This document shows positions 21,813 through 32,706 of a DNA stretch of 64,000 nucleotides, in pieces. The stretch is taken from the NCBI GenBank assembly GCA_023213395.1, contig CM041465.1:215767741-215831740 (forward strand), in the 5' to 3' direction. The translations under genes were made by a program, and so were the position numbers. The DNA comes from Cycas panzhihuaensis. Lineage: Eukaryota; Cycadophyta. Within the stretch, counting starts at the first letter, position 1; the number at the start of each line of letters is the position of its first letter. Below the pieces are notes generated by a model. That model was not told the DNA's origin and did not search any database. It saw nothing but the letters and a program-made list of their open reading frames with translations.

Positions 21813-22454
21813 TGTTGAGAATACAAGGTCCCGAACCTTAAATAGCCACAAGATCTAAATTATTTTATAACTAGTCACATGAATTGAAACTAAGATTTAA
21901 CATGCAAGTTCTAAAATCAAAGATAATATAACAACATCAATATACAAGCTAAATATCACATATGCACCTGATATAACATGGTAAACCCTAGCAATGTGCT
22001 AGGGAAACATCCACATAGGAAAGGTATCGATATTTATTACTGTAGAATGGAGAAAGCAAGATATCTCGATGGCAGTGCTCTCTAGAACAACAACCAGCCA
22101 CTGCCCTCATCATAGTACATTACATTACATACAACATCATAAGAAAATCCCTAAAATGGGCTATATGAGAGGGACATCCAAGGCATAAATCTCAGCCATA
22201 GAATCTAGGGTATTTGTATCGAACGACCCTGATTCTCTTTATAATTTAATAAGGTTTACAGGGCTAATTTTTCGGGTCGGGGCCTATCGCCCCCGAACCC
22301 CCTCTTAGTGGGAGGTGTTCCATACCCCCGCACCCCCCGGCCAAGGGGGGTTCTCGCCCCCCTTGGAACCCCACGAGAAAGATTAGAGGGAGAAACCACG
22401 CCAAAAACACACCAAAATTTTAACCCCAAAATATTGTTGTCATAATATCTAACA
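21813..22454 (-). repeat. Co3 5' LTR
   Basis: 642 bp with intact TG...CA ends (plus strand tgttgaga...tctaaca). It keeps the C-rich segment lost from the 3' LTR and the hairpin at 22341-22366. Confidence 0.94.
22341..22366. repeat. GC-rich hairpin in the Co3 5' LTR
   Basis: CCAAGGGGGG - TTCTCG - CCCCCCTTGG, a perfect 10-bp stem. Only the loop differs from the copy at 17655-17680. Confidence 0.9.
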
Positions 22455-23341
22455 TGGGATTGTTCCTTTAAGGTGGAATATCTCCTTAACAATTTGGATA
22501 ACATTGACTTATCCCATAGTTTCTTTCTTGCCTTTAGTACCTATTATGGCTAATATTCCTTAGGTTAGTTCCTTATCTTCTTTGGTATGTAGCTTGGTAT
22601 TTAGGTTACCTTTCTTGATGCATATCTTATCTAGAGTTTATGTTCTGTCCCTTTAAAGATTGATCCCTAGTCTTAGAGGTACCCACTTAAGAATTGGATT
22701 GTATTCTTGCTTTAGTAGTAAAAGCATGTTCAAGAGATTCATTGGTATTTTGTTATTCCTTTATTACCATCAAGAGGGTACTTAGTTGCTCTATCTTCAA
22801 TACACTTAAGTCTTTTGATACTAGTGCTAGTAGTAACTATTTCAAATCTCTTAAGAGCACTAACACATCATAAGATTTATTTAACTACTCTTTGTTCAGT
22901 CAAGGTATCCCTAAGTGATCTCATCAAATTGACTATGTCTTGCACCTTTGTCATAAAGTCAGTTATAGATTCATTTGGCATCATCCTAACATTTTCAAAC
23001 TTACTTCTTAAGGTCTGTAATTTTGATGAGGTAACCCCTTCATAGATTAACTATAAAGTGTCCTAAGCCTCTTTGGAAGTCATTGATTCACTAACTCTTA
23101 GAAATACGTGGTCTTCAAGTGCACAGAATATCAATGCAAGTGCTTCATTATCTTTCTTGGCATTTGCTTTGTAAGCTAGCTTCTTAGGATCTATTGGGTT
23201 TTGACCTAATTTAGTGTATCATATTCTCATAATATCCTACATTTCATTAGCTATGAGGATGGGTCTCATCCTTCTAATCTAATTTTAAAAGTTAGAACCA
23301 TCAAATTTGGGGATAATCATATTACTAAAGTTGGATGCCAT
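22455..23341 (-). pseudogene. Co2 gag N-terminal and capsid part, broken
   Basis: Starts at the ATG at 23341 (MASNFSNMIIPKFDGSNF, a textbook copia gag opening) and reads through several stops: YTKLGQNPIDPKKLAYKANA near 23180, CALEDHVFLRVSESMTSKEA near 23090, and KFENVRMMPNESITDFMTKV near 22960, all of the UBN2 capsid type. Co3 cuts the gene at 22454/22455. The rest, with the zinc knuckle, is at 16908-17157. Confidence 0.8.
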
Positions 23342-23912
23342 TATGTATCAACTAGGTTTGATAAGTCTTTTGATAAGAATACCCCTGATGATATAATGTC
23401 TAATTAAGGTTTGAAAAACTAACCCAAAAAATAAAGTTTTAAATTTTTTAAAATGTTTATCAAGTGTCCTAGTCCCTACTAAGGTTTCTAGGCTCTAAGT
23501 TCAAGTGTCTCTAAGGGAAGCCTTCAGTTGTTATCATGTCTAGTAGCACCTACCCATAAGTGGTAAACTAGGGACCTAATATACTGGTATGTGAGCTCTA
23601 GGCTCAATATATCTTAGTACATCAATTACTAAGAAGGTGCTAAGACCCCCCTAATTTATATGTCCACCTATGTCGATCTTATGCCTAATAATAGATCTAG
23701 TGATGAAGGCTTTACTAACCGAGTCACTCACCCTTTCTAAGTCTAGTATTAGTCTCCAAACTCTAAAAATAAATAGGTTCTATAGCTTAGCCTACCACTT
23801 AATATACTTAATATCCAATGACATTCCTCATCTAATATGAGTAGGCCAAAGGCATATGTATGGTAGTAACTTCATGGGTCCTAATCGTTCCCCTTGCAAG
23901 GCTAGAAATATG
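23342..23912 (-). other. Co2 leader, segment between gag start and the solo LTR
   Basis: 570 bp with no open frame and no recognised domain. CTAGG/CCTAG words recur, for example near 23470, 23570 and 23600. Interpreted as untranslated leader by position. Confidence 0.45.
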
Positions 23913-24588
23913 TGTTAGATAATGTGATAACAATGTTTTAGAGGTTAAAATTTTGACAGATTAGTAGCGTAGTTTCTTCCCCCAAACTTCCATGGGGGGA
24001 TCCAATGGGGGTGGGAACCCCCCTTATCTGTGAGGTATAGGAGGTGCCAAACCCCCCCCCCCCCCCCTCCCCCCTCTAAAGAGGGGGTTCAAGGGTAGTA
24101 GCCCCTGACCCAAAAAGCTAGCATTGAAAAACATACTAAATTATAAAGAGAATCAAAGTCATTTATTCAAAATACCCTAGATTCGATGCTTGAGATTTGT
24201 GCCTTGTATGAATTTCCCATATAGCCTAATTTAGGGTGTTTTTTTCATTATGTTAATAGTATTTGATGTATTAGATGTACTGTGATGAGTTAGCTGGCTG
24301 GTTATTATTGATGTAAGTATTCTACTACAGATTATGTATATTTCTTTATTCTTTGATAATAAAGATCAATACCTTTCCTATGTCGATATTTCCCTAGCAT
24401 ACTACTAGGGTTTTACCATATTATATCTTGTTTATTTGTGATGCTTTGGCTTTCTAATTTATTTATTATATTATCTCTGGTTCAAAAACTTACATGTTAA
24501 ATTTCAGTTTCAATTCCTGTAACTATTTATAAAAATAGTTTAGATCTTGGTAGCGATTTCTGGTTATTGGGACCTAGTTTTCTTAATA
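23913..24588 (+). mobile_element. Solo LTR of the Co3 family, opposite orientation
   Basis: 676 bp. Its plus strand aligns end to end with the minus strand of the Co3 LTRs: the start tgttagataatgtgataac corresponds to Co3 TGTTAGATATTATGACAAC, and the end ggacctagttttcttaata corresponds to GGACCTTGTATTCTCAACA. It is flanked by atatg (23908-23912) and atata (24589-24593), a 5-bp duplication with one mismatch. No primer site or internal sequence adjoins it, so it is the product of LTR-LTR recombination. It is more diverged than the Co3 pair. Confidence 0.88.
24007..24087. repeat. Hairpins and C-tract in the solo LTR
   Basis: GGGGGT-GGGA-ACCCCC at 24007-24022 is in the position of the Co3 hairpin. 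A run of 16 C lies at 24052-24067. A second inverted repeat, CCCCCTCT-AA-AGAGGGGG, lies at 24070-24087. Confidence 0.8.
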
Positions 24589-24593
24589 ATATA

Positions 24594-26777
24594 GGTGATT
24601 GATTCAATTGAATATCTTATTTAATGCAAGAATAGTAAATATTAGGTGTGGTCTTACTTAAACAATAAAATATTCCTTTTGATATCAAGAAATAAATGAA
24701 CTTGAAATAAGCAAGACTAAACATAATTTCAAATGAAATGAAATGAAATCAAAGATTAAACTATTTCTTTTTAATAGAGGTAAATATACAACTATTCTCT
24801 TTCAATTAAAAAAAAAAAAAAACTTCTTGAATATTAAAATAACTTACTTGAAAGAAAGAAGGCTAGAAAATATATGTATGATCTTTCAATTGAATGCTTT
24901 AATGAAAAGATACCTTAACAACTATTATCTTTTAAGAATAAAGAAGATCCTTAAAATAAGGAGTTTTAATGACCTATTCCATTGTGAAGATCTCTAAAAA
25001 TCCTTTCTAATGGTTTAGACGACTCAAGAAACAGAGCTACAAAACTCAAGTTATTAAAGAAACAATAAACAGACTCGTTTATGGCTAATGAAATATGCAC
25101 AATAAATAAAGGTCAACTTTGACCTAATCAAACACTATAACAAATGATTCAAAATGAGTAAGTAAGGACACCAGGCTGTAGAACTCTAAGTTAGGAATCC
25201 AACAAGTCTAGCGGATCATAAAACTGACTCCCCAGCCCTGAGATACAATTGAAAATATAAATTGTCTTATTTTAGGTAAAAAATCAAAATGAAAAAATAA
25301 GGTTAAGGTCTTTAGCCCATTCGGTAAGCAGACTTATGGTCACATGGAACACCACAGGACTAGTGACTATGACCCTAAGGGAGCTTCAAATCTAAAATAT
25401 TATCAAATAATGAATAAACATTTTGAAAAATTAAAAACATTCCAATTAAACTTAATGAATTTTGGAGTCCACCAAAAATGAGGTTGTATGGAGACCTAAT
25501 GGGACCTCGGCCCAGCTGACGGAGGGGGATAAGCCCTGAAAACAACACTAGATTTGAAATATTATTTATTTTGATTAGATTAAAGTTAAACTTTAGGCAA
25601 AAATTAAATTAAATAAAAATAATAATTAAATTTTAATTTAAACACAGGGTTTGACATGAATGGCAGAGTACTTGTCAGTTTGGCAACGATATCTTGTGAA
25701 CCATGGACAAAAATAGAATATGTCTTCTCCATTGGCTAGAGGATTTAGAGACATACAAAATGAACATACATATGCATCAGTTTCATCAACAAATAAGAGA
25801 GCACCATTTGATTAAAAGCACAAGATCTTCTCTAAACTAAAAAAAAAGAAAACATGAAAAATTGAATAAAAAATAAATAACTTTAATTAAATACTTCTTA
25901 AAAGGTCATTTCATACACAATGCCATGGACTACTATTACTTCATAGAATTATAGGGAGAGCTTGTTCTTAGGCTCTATATTCGTGGAGGTAACAGTTGTT
26001 TGATCATTAAAAAAACATGGTCATTACCTTCCCTAACCTCTGCATAGAGGCTAGCCTTAAGTGCCTCAATGAGTATCTACTTAGGCGCACTTATATTTTA
26101 GGGCACTATCCCATAAAAGATGATGTGATAGTATATGGTATTATTAGTGAAGACTCTGGACTAAAGTTTCCTAATGTGTTTTGATGGTACAATCGTATTA
26201 ATGCTCTTCTAGCTTCAAGATTCCCTAGCAGCTTCAATTGCTTCACAGGCCCCTAAAAACTTTGGAAATGCCCTTCCTAAAGACGACGATGATGATGATG
26301 ATGCATACATAGACAGATGCCATTGAGCCTTCAAGGAGGATGTAGATAGATGGCATCGAGCCTTCAAGGAGGACGCAGATGGATGGTGGAGATGCACCAA
26401 TGGAGGCAGATGTAACACAGAATAATAATGGCATGGAATGACTCCACACAGATGTGAAGATAAAAGAAACAAATGCACCAATATGAGAGAATAATGATGT
26501 ACAAATGTGGGCTGAATGACAATGGCAAATGGAGGGTTCCACATAATGGAGACGCACAAGTAGTGAGTGAACAACAATGGCAAACAGACTCTTAAACAAT
26601 GATTCAAAAGCAATGATAGAGGGAGAGACACAAAAAATAATGCAAGTATAATGTATGCAAAAAGTTATATAATATACAATATTGTCTTAATAAAATATAA
26701 GATATTAGAATGAAAAGTGTGGAGACAAGCCTGTATTCAATTGAAGAAGACTATGTAAAACTTGAGATGTCACACAT
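24594..26777 (-). other. Co2 leader, segment between solo LTR and primer site
   Basis: About 2.2 kb, AT-rich, without a recognisable gene. The longest frames (26215-26631 and the overlapping 26243-26599, minus) are low-complexity Ser/His/Leu and Ile/Val-rich translations of a GATGATG repeat and a tandem duplication, and I do not believe they encode a protein. The short plus frame 24743-24997 is Lys/Leu-rich translation of AT-rich DNA. A leader this long is unusual for copia. Confidence 0.4.
26312..26380. repeat. Tandem duplication, about 33-bp unit
   Basis: AGATGCCATTGAGCCTTCAA and AGATGGCATCGAGCCTTCAA, each followed by GGAGGA(T/C)G(T/C)AGAT, stand head to tail. A GATGATGATGATGATG run (26283-26304) lies just before them. 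Confidence 0.75.
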
Positions 26778-26795
26778 GATCAAGCTTTGATACCA
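26778..26795 (-). other. Co2 primer-binding site (tRNA-iMet type)
   Basis: Minus strand TGGTATCAAAGCTTGATC, two bases after the LTR end GCCTTCA. Confidence 0.88.
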
Positions 26796-26797
26796 AA

Positions 26798-27122
26798 TGA
26801 AGGCGTGAGGAGTAGAGTAAGCCATAGATCATAAGGTATACTCCATCTTGAGTTAACATCAATTTCTAAATGATTGGCAATGTTAAGAAAACACTAGGGA
26901 GATATCCCCATTGTATAAATAGTTTTGGGGAGGTGGTAAATACCTTTACATGATAATTTAAATAATTAATAAAAAAAATAAATTAAATAAACAAGTGCTT
27001 ACCCTAGTATACTCATGACTAGTTGTATGTAAGCTCTGGTGGGCTTTAGGTAGCTCTACGTGGCTTTTGGTGGCCCTAGGTGCACAGGCACATGAGTGAG
27101 AATGGTGGCCATTACACCAACA
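26798..27122 (-). repeat. Co2 5' LTR
   Basis: 325 bp with TG...CA ends, aligned with 13463-13786. It shares the 20-bp internal repeat and the TATA-like CTATTTATA. Confidence 0.93.
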
Positions 27123-27415
27123 AAGTAGAGTAAAAGCAGTTGAACAAAAGGAGTCTCTTCTTAAATGGAAGAAGAGGTAGGAGGAGAAGTGTTTCCAACA
27201 AATTGAGAGGGTATTTCAGGATACCCAAAAACTTTATACAATTGTTCTAATTCATCATGTAGATAGATATAAGTATCATATATTTGATGTTCAGAAAGAT
27301 CCTATTGAGTCAATGAAACTTCTTGAGTAAGATACATATGTTGAGGTAGAAAGTTTGGTGGAAAACCTTGAAGCCTTAATGACCTTCTTCATTGGGATAA
27401 TGATGTTGTGTCCAT
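27123..27415 (-). pseudogene. Gy2 gag N-terminus
   Basis: Runs from an ATG at 27415 (MDTTSLSQ then a stop; in the same frame LRLQGFPPNFLPQHMYLTQE and HDELEQLYKVFGYPEIPSQF) up to the Co2 insertion. Pro-rich with short helices, consistent with the start of a gypsy gag, about 30 bp downstream of the primer-like box. Assigned to Gy2 because the Co2 duplication joins it to 13462. Confidence 0.5.
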
Positions 27416-27444
27416 TATTTAAAACTATAAAAGAAACAAAAGGC

Positions 27445-27464
27445 AACTCCCTAATATGGTTGCC
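27445..27464 (-). other. Primer-binding-like box of Gy2
   Basis: Minus strand TGGCAACCATATTAGGGAGT, 17 of 20 bases identical to the box at 1985-2004 and in the same place relative to gag. Confidence 0.4.
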
Positions 27465-30055
27465 AAAAAGATCGTTGCTCGAGAATTGGTCTAAGTTAAG
27501 TACCTCTTAATAGCTTTATGTTTCTTCTATTTCAACTGAATATTAGGAGATATATCAACCTATAGGAACCCTAGGACCACATTTACTAACTCCTAAGGAG
27601 GAGTTTCTACTTGGTTGTGTGATTTGTAGTATAAAAAATAAGAGGCTAGGGTATGTGAATGAAACTCAGTGAAGGAATACACTAGCCTACATAATTAAGT
27701 ACAGGAGATCTAAATTTAGAGTTATACTAACAATGCTTCCTTTTTTTTTACTCCTTCCCTTATAACCTTTAATGTTTTAGGTTTACTTGGTTAAAGGAAA
27801 AGATATCAAACACTCACAATATCATACATTTCACAATATTAATTTTATATAAAAAAGTACCAACTAAACTAAAGAAAACCACACCATCAAACTAATTAAG
27901 AAAGGAAATCACACACTTTTCTTTTCTTCTTTTTTTTAGAGAAAAACCATATAAAACTGAATGAAGCTTCTTTCAAACTCTTAAAGCAAAAACTCTTGTT
28001 CTAAATAAAAGGATTTAAGAAACAAATTTTATAAGGAAAGGTCTCATACATACTAGTTAATGAAGATTGAAGATATATAAAGCTCTTTATAAAACTCTTC
28101 CACTTGCATGCAAGATTTTCCAATAGGATTTATAACATTTTAAATATAAAAAAGTTTTAAAATAAGGTGGAAACTCGTAAATTAGAATATGCAAGTATTT
28201 CCATTAAAATGTAAGAAAAAGTTTATTCATATAATCCTTTGGGAAGCCAAGATAAGAGCATAGAAAGATCTCACAATTGTTGAAACCATATGCGACCAAA
28301 AAAAATTATGAATTCATTTTATCTCTTATGAAAGAAAAGAGTAAAAATAGATATGCAAAGTTCAATCTCCTTACTCTTTCCTATTTGTGCATCCTTTTAA
28401 AAGAACAGAGAAAAAGTAAAGAATCAAGAAAAGCAATTCAATCAACCACAAGAATACTCAATGAAGGATACTATATCTATACCTTAGGATAGTAATCTTC
28501 CCATTATTGACTAATTTTTCACTAATGTTTCCCTTTAAAACATACATCAAAAAGGAAAAAACTAAGAAGAAATCAAAGAACTATCTCAAGACAAGAGAAA
28601 TGAGACAAGGACTACTTGGAAAGAATCTTAACTACTCTAGAGAATGGGAAGGAAAAAGCTATGAATTATGATGAAGAGGAAGAGCCCTCTTCTCTATAGC
28701 TGATCCTTTTGATTCCCATAAAGGGCTAACCTTTAAGCCTAGACTTTTCTAAGGAAATAACCACTATAACTAGAAGAAATAGAAACAAGAGCCAAGATCA
28801 AGAAGATTACATAAACTAGGCATAATATGACCAAAAAAAAGCCTTCAAAAAATCAAAAGAGAAATGGTAGAAAAGTATTACCAAACCTCTAAGAATAATA
28901 TTGAATATTAAATTAAAGATTTAGTAGAAGATAACACTCTAATATGTTTTAGAACAATAGTAAAATTAAAATCTCTAAATCTCCAAGTCTCTTTTTCTTT
29001 GATTCTCACTTTTTTTCTTCTCTTTTTCTTCCTTCTAAAATGCAACAATCATAATAATCATCAATCTAAAGAGTTTTAGGGATTTATGGGTGAAGGAAGA
29101 GGAGTTACCACAAAATCTGGGTGGTAGCATGCAAGATCAAGAGAAATTGGTGTATTTGACTAAAAATTTTACATGCAACATAGTCAAAAATATAATTTTC
29201 TTTATAAAACATAATTGATCGTGTTTTATGAAGAAAGAAAAATGTGATTTTATTCATAAAATACAATCAATCATATTTTGTAAATAAAAATACTTTTTTG
29301 GCAATACTAAAAATATGAAGAAACATGTAATGAAAATTTTGATAAACGAACTTCAAAAAACTCAATGTATTACTAAAAAAGCTAAAATAAAATGACTTCA
29401 ATAGAGACAAAAGTAACTTAGAAGATGTGATGAACTAAGTACAAGCCCAAAACTATTAAAAATTTGATGGCCAATATATAAAAGGAAAAAATAGAAATAA
29501 GAAGTATTTTAAAAGCAAAAAGTAGATTAGAATGGATTGGGGGAAGATTTTGTTACTATAGTTTCATTCATTGGCACATGGAAGTCATAAAAATATATTC
29601 ATCATCATTCAAATATCAATCATCCTTAATGTTAAGATACATCTCACCAAAACCACATCAATCCCATTGAAAAAATAACATGATATCTAAATAACAAGAC
29701 ATAACCTCATTTAATAAGTAATGCCTATGATCAAATAAATAAATCAACAAGACACATAGGACTCAATCAAGAGCCAAATGTTGGCGAAACAAACACTCAA
29801 TAATGCATGACTTGTAGAATGTAAATAAAATTAGGAAAGATGTTTGGCTCTTATGAGGTCCCCTCTGTCCTTCTAATGTCTCTGATGGGGTTTTCTTAGT
29901 TGACACCATTTATTATAATGTTATCTACTATTGACATCCTTTTGTACATGATCTATATAAAAAGAGTTATATAAATGGATATGAACTCTACATATATGGG
30001 ATTAATGACATTTTGGGATTTGAAAGAGGCTACTATAGTAGAGGAAAAAGGACAT
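27465..30055 (-). mobile_element. Putative Gy2 5' LTR and flanking sequence
   Basis: About 2.6 kb with no gene. The Gy2 5' LTR should begin at about 27465, but its partner is not present, so its outer end is not fixed. Short AT-rich frames (28277-28492 plus) have no domain. An A-rich plus strand (AAGAAA and AAAGGA words) fills 27780-29000. Two adjacent imperfect hairpins of the type ATAAAACA...TGTTTTAT lie at 29200-29290. Confidence 0.35.
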
Positions 30056-30073
30056 ATCATAGCTTTGATACCA
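30056..30073 (-). other. Primer-binding site of a further element
   Basis: Minus strand TGGTATCAAAGCTATGAT, a tRNA-iMet type site. A candidate LTR end TTGAGCA on the minus strand lies seven bases upstream (plus-strand tgctcaata at 30081). No internal coding region can be assigned to it on the left. Confidence 0.55.
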
Positions 30074-30080
30074 CTTTCTA

Positions 30081-32659
30081 TGCTCAATAAGAATTCATAG
30101 GTTTATTATATATGAAAGGAATTCATAGGTTTATTTACTAAATACTAGTAAATAAATATAAAATTAAGTAGATCTAATGACTAATAATCTTGTTCAAGGT
30201 GAGGGTTCCTCTAAGCTTGTTGTATTCTATAAATATCCTTTAATTCTCTAGTCAATTTGATCATGATAATATTCCACCAATGCATATTTAAATTCTCATG
30301 AAGTGATGAATGGGCCTAAGTCAGCTAAGTTGACCACTTTTATTTTGGGTGCATAACATTTTACTTCATCTGAATAAGAAATTAGAAAATAGGTAGCATC
30401 ATTTTTCTTCACATCTTCCATGGTGAAATTGGTTTTGCTATCTATATTTGTCTCTTACTATGGGTGCCTTTGATTTTTAATATTGGTTGCTACAAATCTC
30501 CTTATAGAATCACAAGATATTCTCATTATAGCTAGGTTTCTTGAATTCCTATATAGTTTCACCCTAAGTACTCCAAAAAATAGCCACCATTTCCTAGAAA
30601 TAGTGACAAAATTATTAGCTTTTGAGGGGCCAAAGCTCTTAAAATCATCATGTCAAACCAAAGTACATGACTCTTAGAATGATGTTTGATGAGAAATACC
30701 CATTTGCTAAATTATAAATGTGGAAATATGCACTAGAAATCTTATGATAAAAGTGCTCGCATACCTTCTTGAGTTGATAACTATGTCACTAGTTCTTGCG
30801 AGTAAAGTAAAGTGATCAAAGCAAGATCTAAACACACATAATCAAGGTCTAGATACAAATAGATTCCTTATCATATAAGTTGAATGTTTATAGCTATATA
30901 GTTCTCCCTCCTTGGTTTAATAGGCTTATATATTGACTATAAGATATTCATAAGCCAAAATCTCTTAAGAAGAAAGCCCTTCTAATTTTATTATAATTCA
31001 TAATATCTATTTATATAGGAGGAGAAAATAGTTGAAGGCTAGTCATCAAATAGTTATAGATCTTAGTAGGACTCTTTACATACCAAAATAGAATCATTTC
31101 TATTATCAATAACCTTTCCTATTATGTGTAGTTATATGCAAACTTCTCATTTGAATCTAAATGAAGAGAAACCTAATTTGAAGGGATGATAGAACATTAA
31201 ATATGCTTAACTCCGTTCAATCTAACCTAAAAGGGAACTATCTAGACATAGACCTAATTATATTTTTCCCATTTATATATCAAAATACTAATTTTATAGC
31301 ATGTTAATTGTATCATAGTTATTAAGGACTTTAGCCCCAAAAATACATCATGGAATATGGTAGTGCATAAAAATAGAAGTAAATATTGTTTCACCATAAT
31401 TGGTCCTCTTGCCATGATTAGGTTTATATCTAAGTTATTTGTTTTAAGTCACTCAATGGCTATCTCTTTTAATCATGTATGAATATCTTGTAGATAGTAT
31501 ACTTAGTTAATGGTTTGCTTTTGAATGATCATCTCATGGTTTAATATTGGATTTAGATCTACTTGGTCATTTATTATATGATTTTAAGCTATGGAATATA
31601 GATGGGATGATTATTTGAATATGATGGTGATGATATTTTTTCTGATGATTGACACTATGATGTGTTACAAAGCTTATGTTCAACATAATTTCCATCTTAC
31701 TCCAAGTTTCCTCCCCTTTGTATAACCTTTTGCTTACTATGATCCAATAACTTAATCAATTTTAACCTTATTTAAATGAATTTTTGACATTTAACTTATA
31801 GTAATTTAACCTTCATTGATATGTTTTCTAGTTTTAAATACCTTAATAAATCATTTTTATTAAAGTTGTTCTATGTTTTTTGTGTTTTGTCATTTTTTAT
31901 TTTGTCGCATTTTTGACAATGTCAAAAATATGACTTTCTAAATAAAATGTGACGATCACATTTTTAGTGCAGAATCTTGTTTTTTATTATCATAACTAAA
32001 AATTTAATACAATCCATTAATTTTCATGATTTTTCTCAATGATCATTACCCAAAATCAGAGCATGGCATTGCCCCACCTACCCTAATTACCTCATAGTCA
32101 TCTTAGCTTCACCCATTTGGAGATTTAGTTAGTGGGAATCATCATATTTATGGGCAAAAAACCATTGTATTCTTTCCCACTTCTCTCCCTCTTAGTCACT
32201 ATAAATTCATATGCATTTTAAGAGTTGGGGTAGAGAGTTTTAGATGCTATAAAATGTTGTTAAATTTTTTCTATCCACTGCTAGTATTATTTTGCTGCTT
32301 GAAAGTTAATTGAAGACCACTCTTCTTGAAATTTATTGATCCTACTAGAAAGATTGGTATCCCACTTTCACCATAATTTCTATCCAATTCTTAGTCTCAC
32401 CTTCTTACTCACCTACTAAGATCATTTTCCTATAGCTCCTACTAGTTTCCTATGCTTATCATACTCTCCTACAACATTCCTTATCATCAAACTTATCATT
32501 CTTATGACTCTTAGAGCTTGGTGGTAATATGTTGATCAGAATCTAAGCATCAACCTGAGGTAAATCATACTTATTTTACTCAAATTAGATTGTTTGAATC
32601 AATTATTAGCTTTAGAAATTAATAAAAGTTTATTTTGAGTTAATCTTTTACTATGTGTG

Positions 32660-32706
<47 letters not shown>

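Larger units (their letters stand above)
17158..22454 (-). mobile_element. Co3: Ty1/copia element, best preserved in the window
   Basis: A 5297-bp element on the minus strand inside the gag of Co2. Duplication tagga (17153-17157) and tggga (22455-22459), one mismatch. It has complete LTRs, a perfect 12-base tRNA-iMet primer motif, a polypurine tract, and one gag-pol frame that can be followed almost continuously from 21742 to about 17850, interrupted mainly by point stops. Typical length for a plant copia element. Confidence 0.95.
13463..27122 (-). mobile_element. Co2: Ty1/copia element split by Co3 and a solo LTR
   Basis: Minus-strand element spanning 13.66 kb, about 7.7 kb once the nested insertions are removed. 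The target-site duplication is a perfect aagta at 13458-13462 and 27123-27127. It has two LTRs, a tRNA-iMet primer site and a polypurine tract. The pol part is at 13800-16900, the gag is divided by Co3 (16908-17157 and 22455-23341), and the 5' leader (23342-26777) is divided by a solo LTR. The host site is the gag of Gy2. Confidence 0.92.

Noticed and set aside
22256-22504. 82-codon minus-strand frame with Arg/Gly-rich end
   Set aside because: It lies across the Co3 5' LTR and its GC hairpin; the Arg/Gly/Pro content comes from the G and C runs.
26215-26631. 138-codon minus-strand frame, His/Ser/Leu-rich, with an overlapping 118-codon frame
   Set aside because: Two frames of similar length overlap, both translate a GATGATG run and a tandem duplication, and neither has a domain.
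27465-29300. Exact Gy2 LTR boundaries
   Set aside because: No second copy could be aligned to this stretch, in the Gy1 region or elsewhere in the window, so no end can be fixed.
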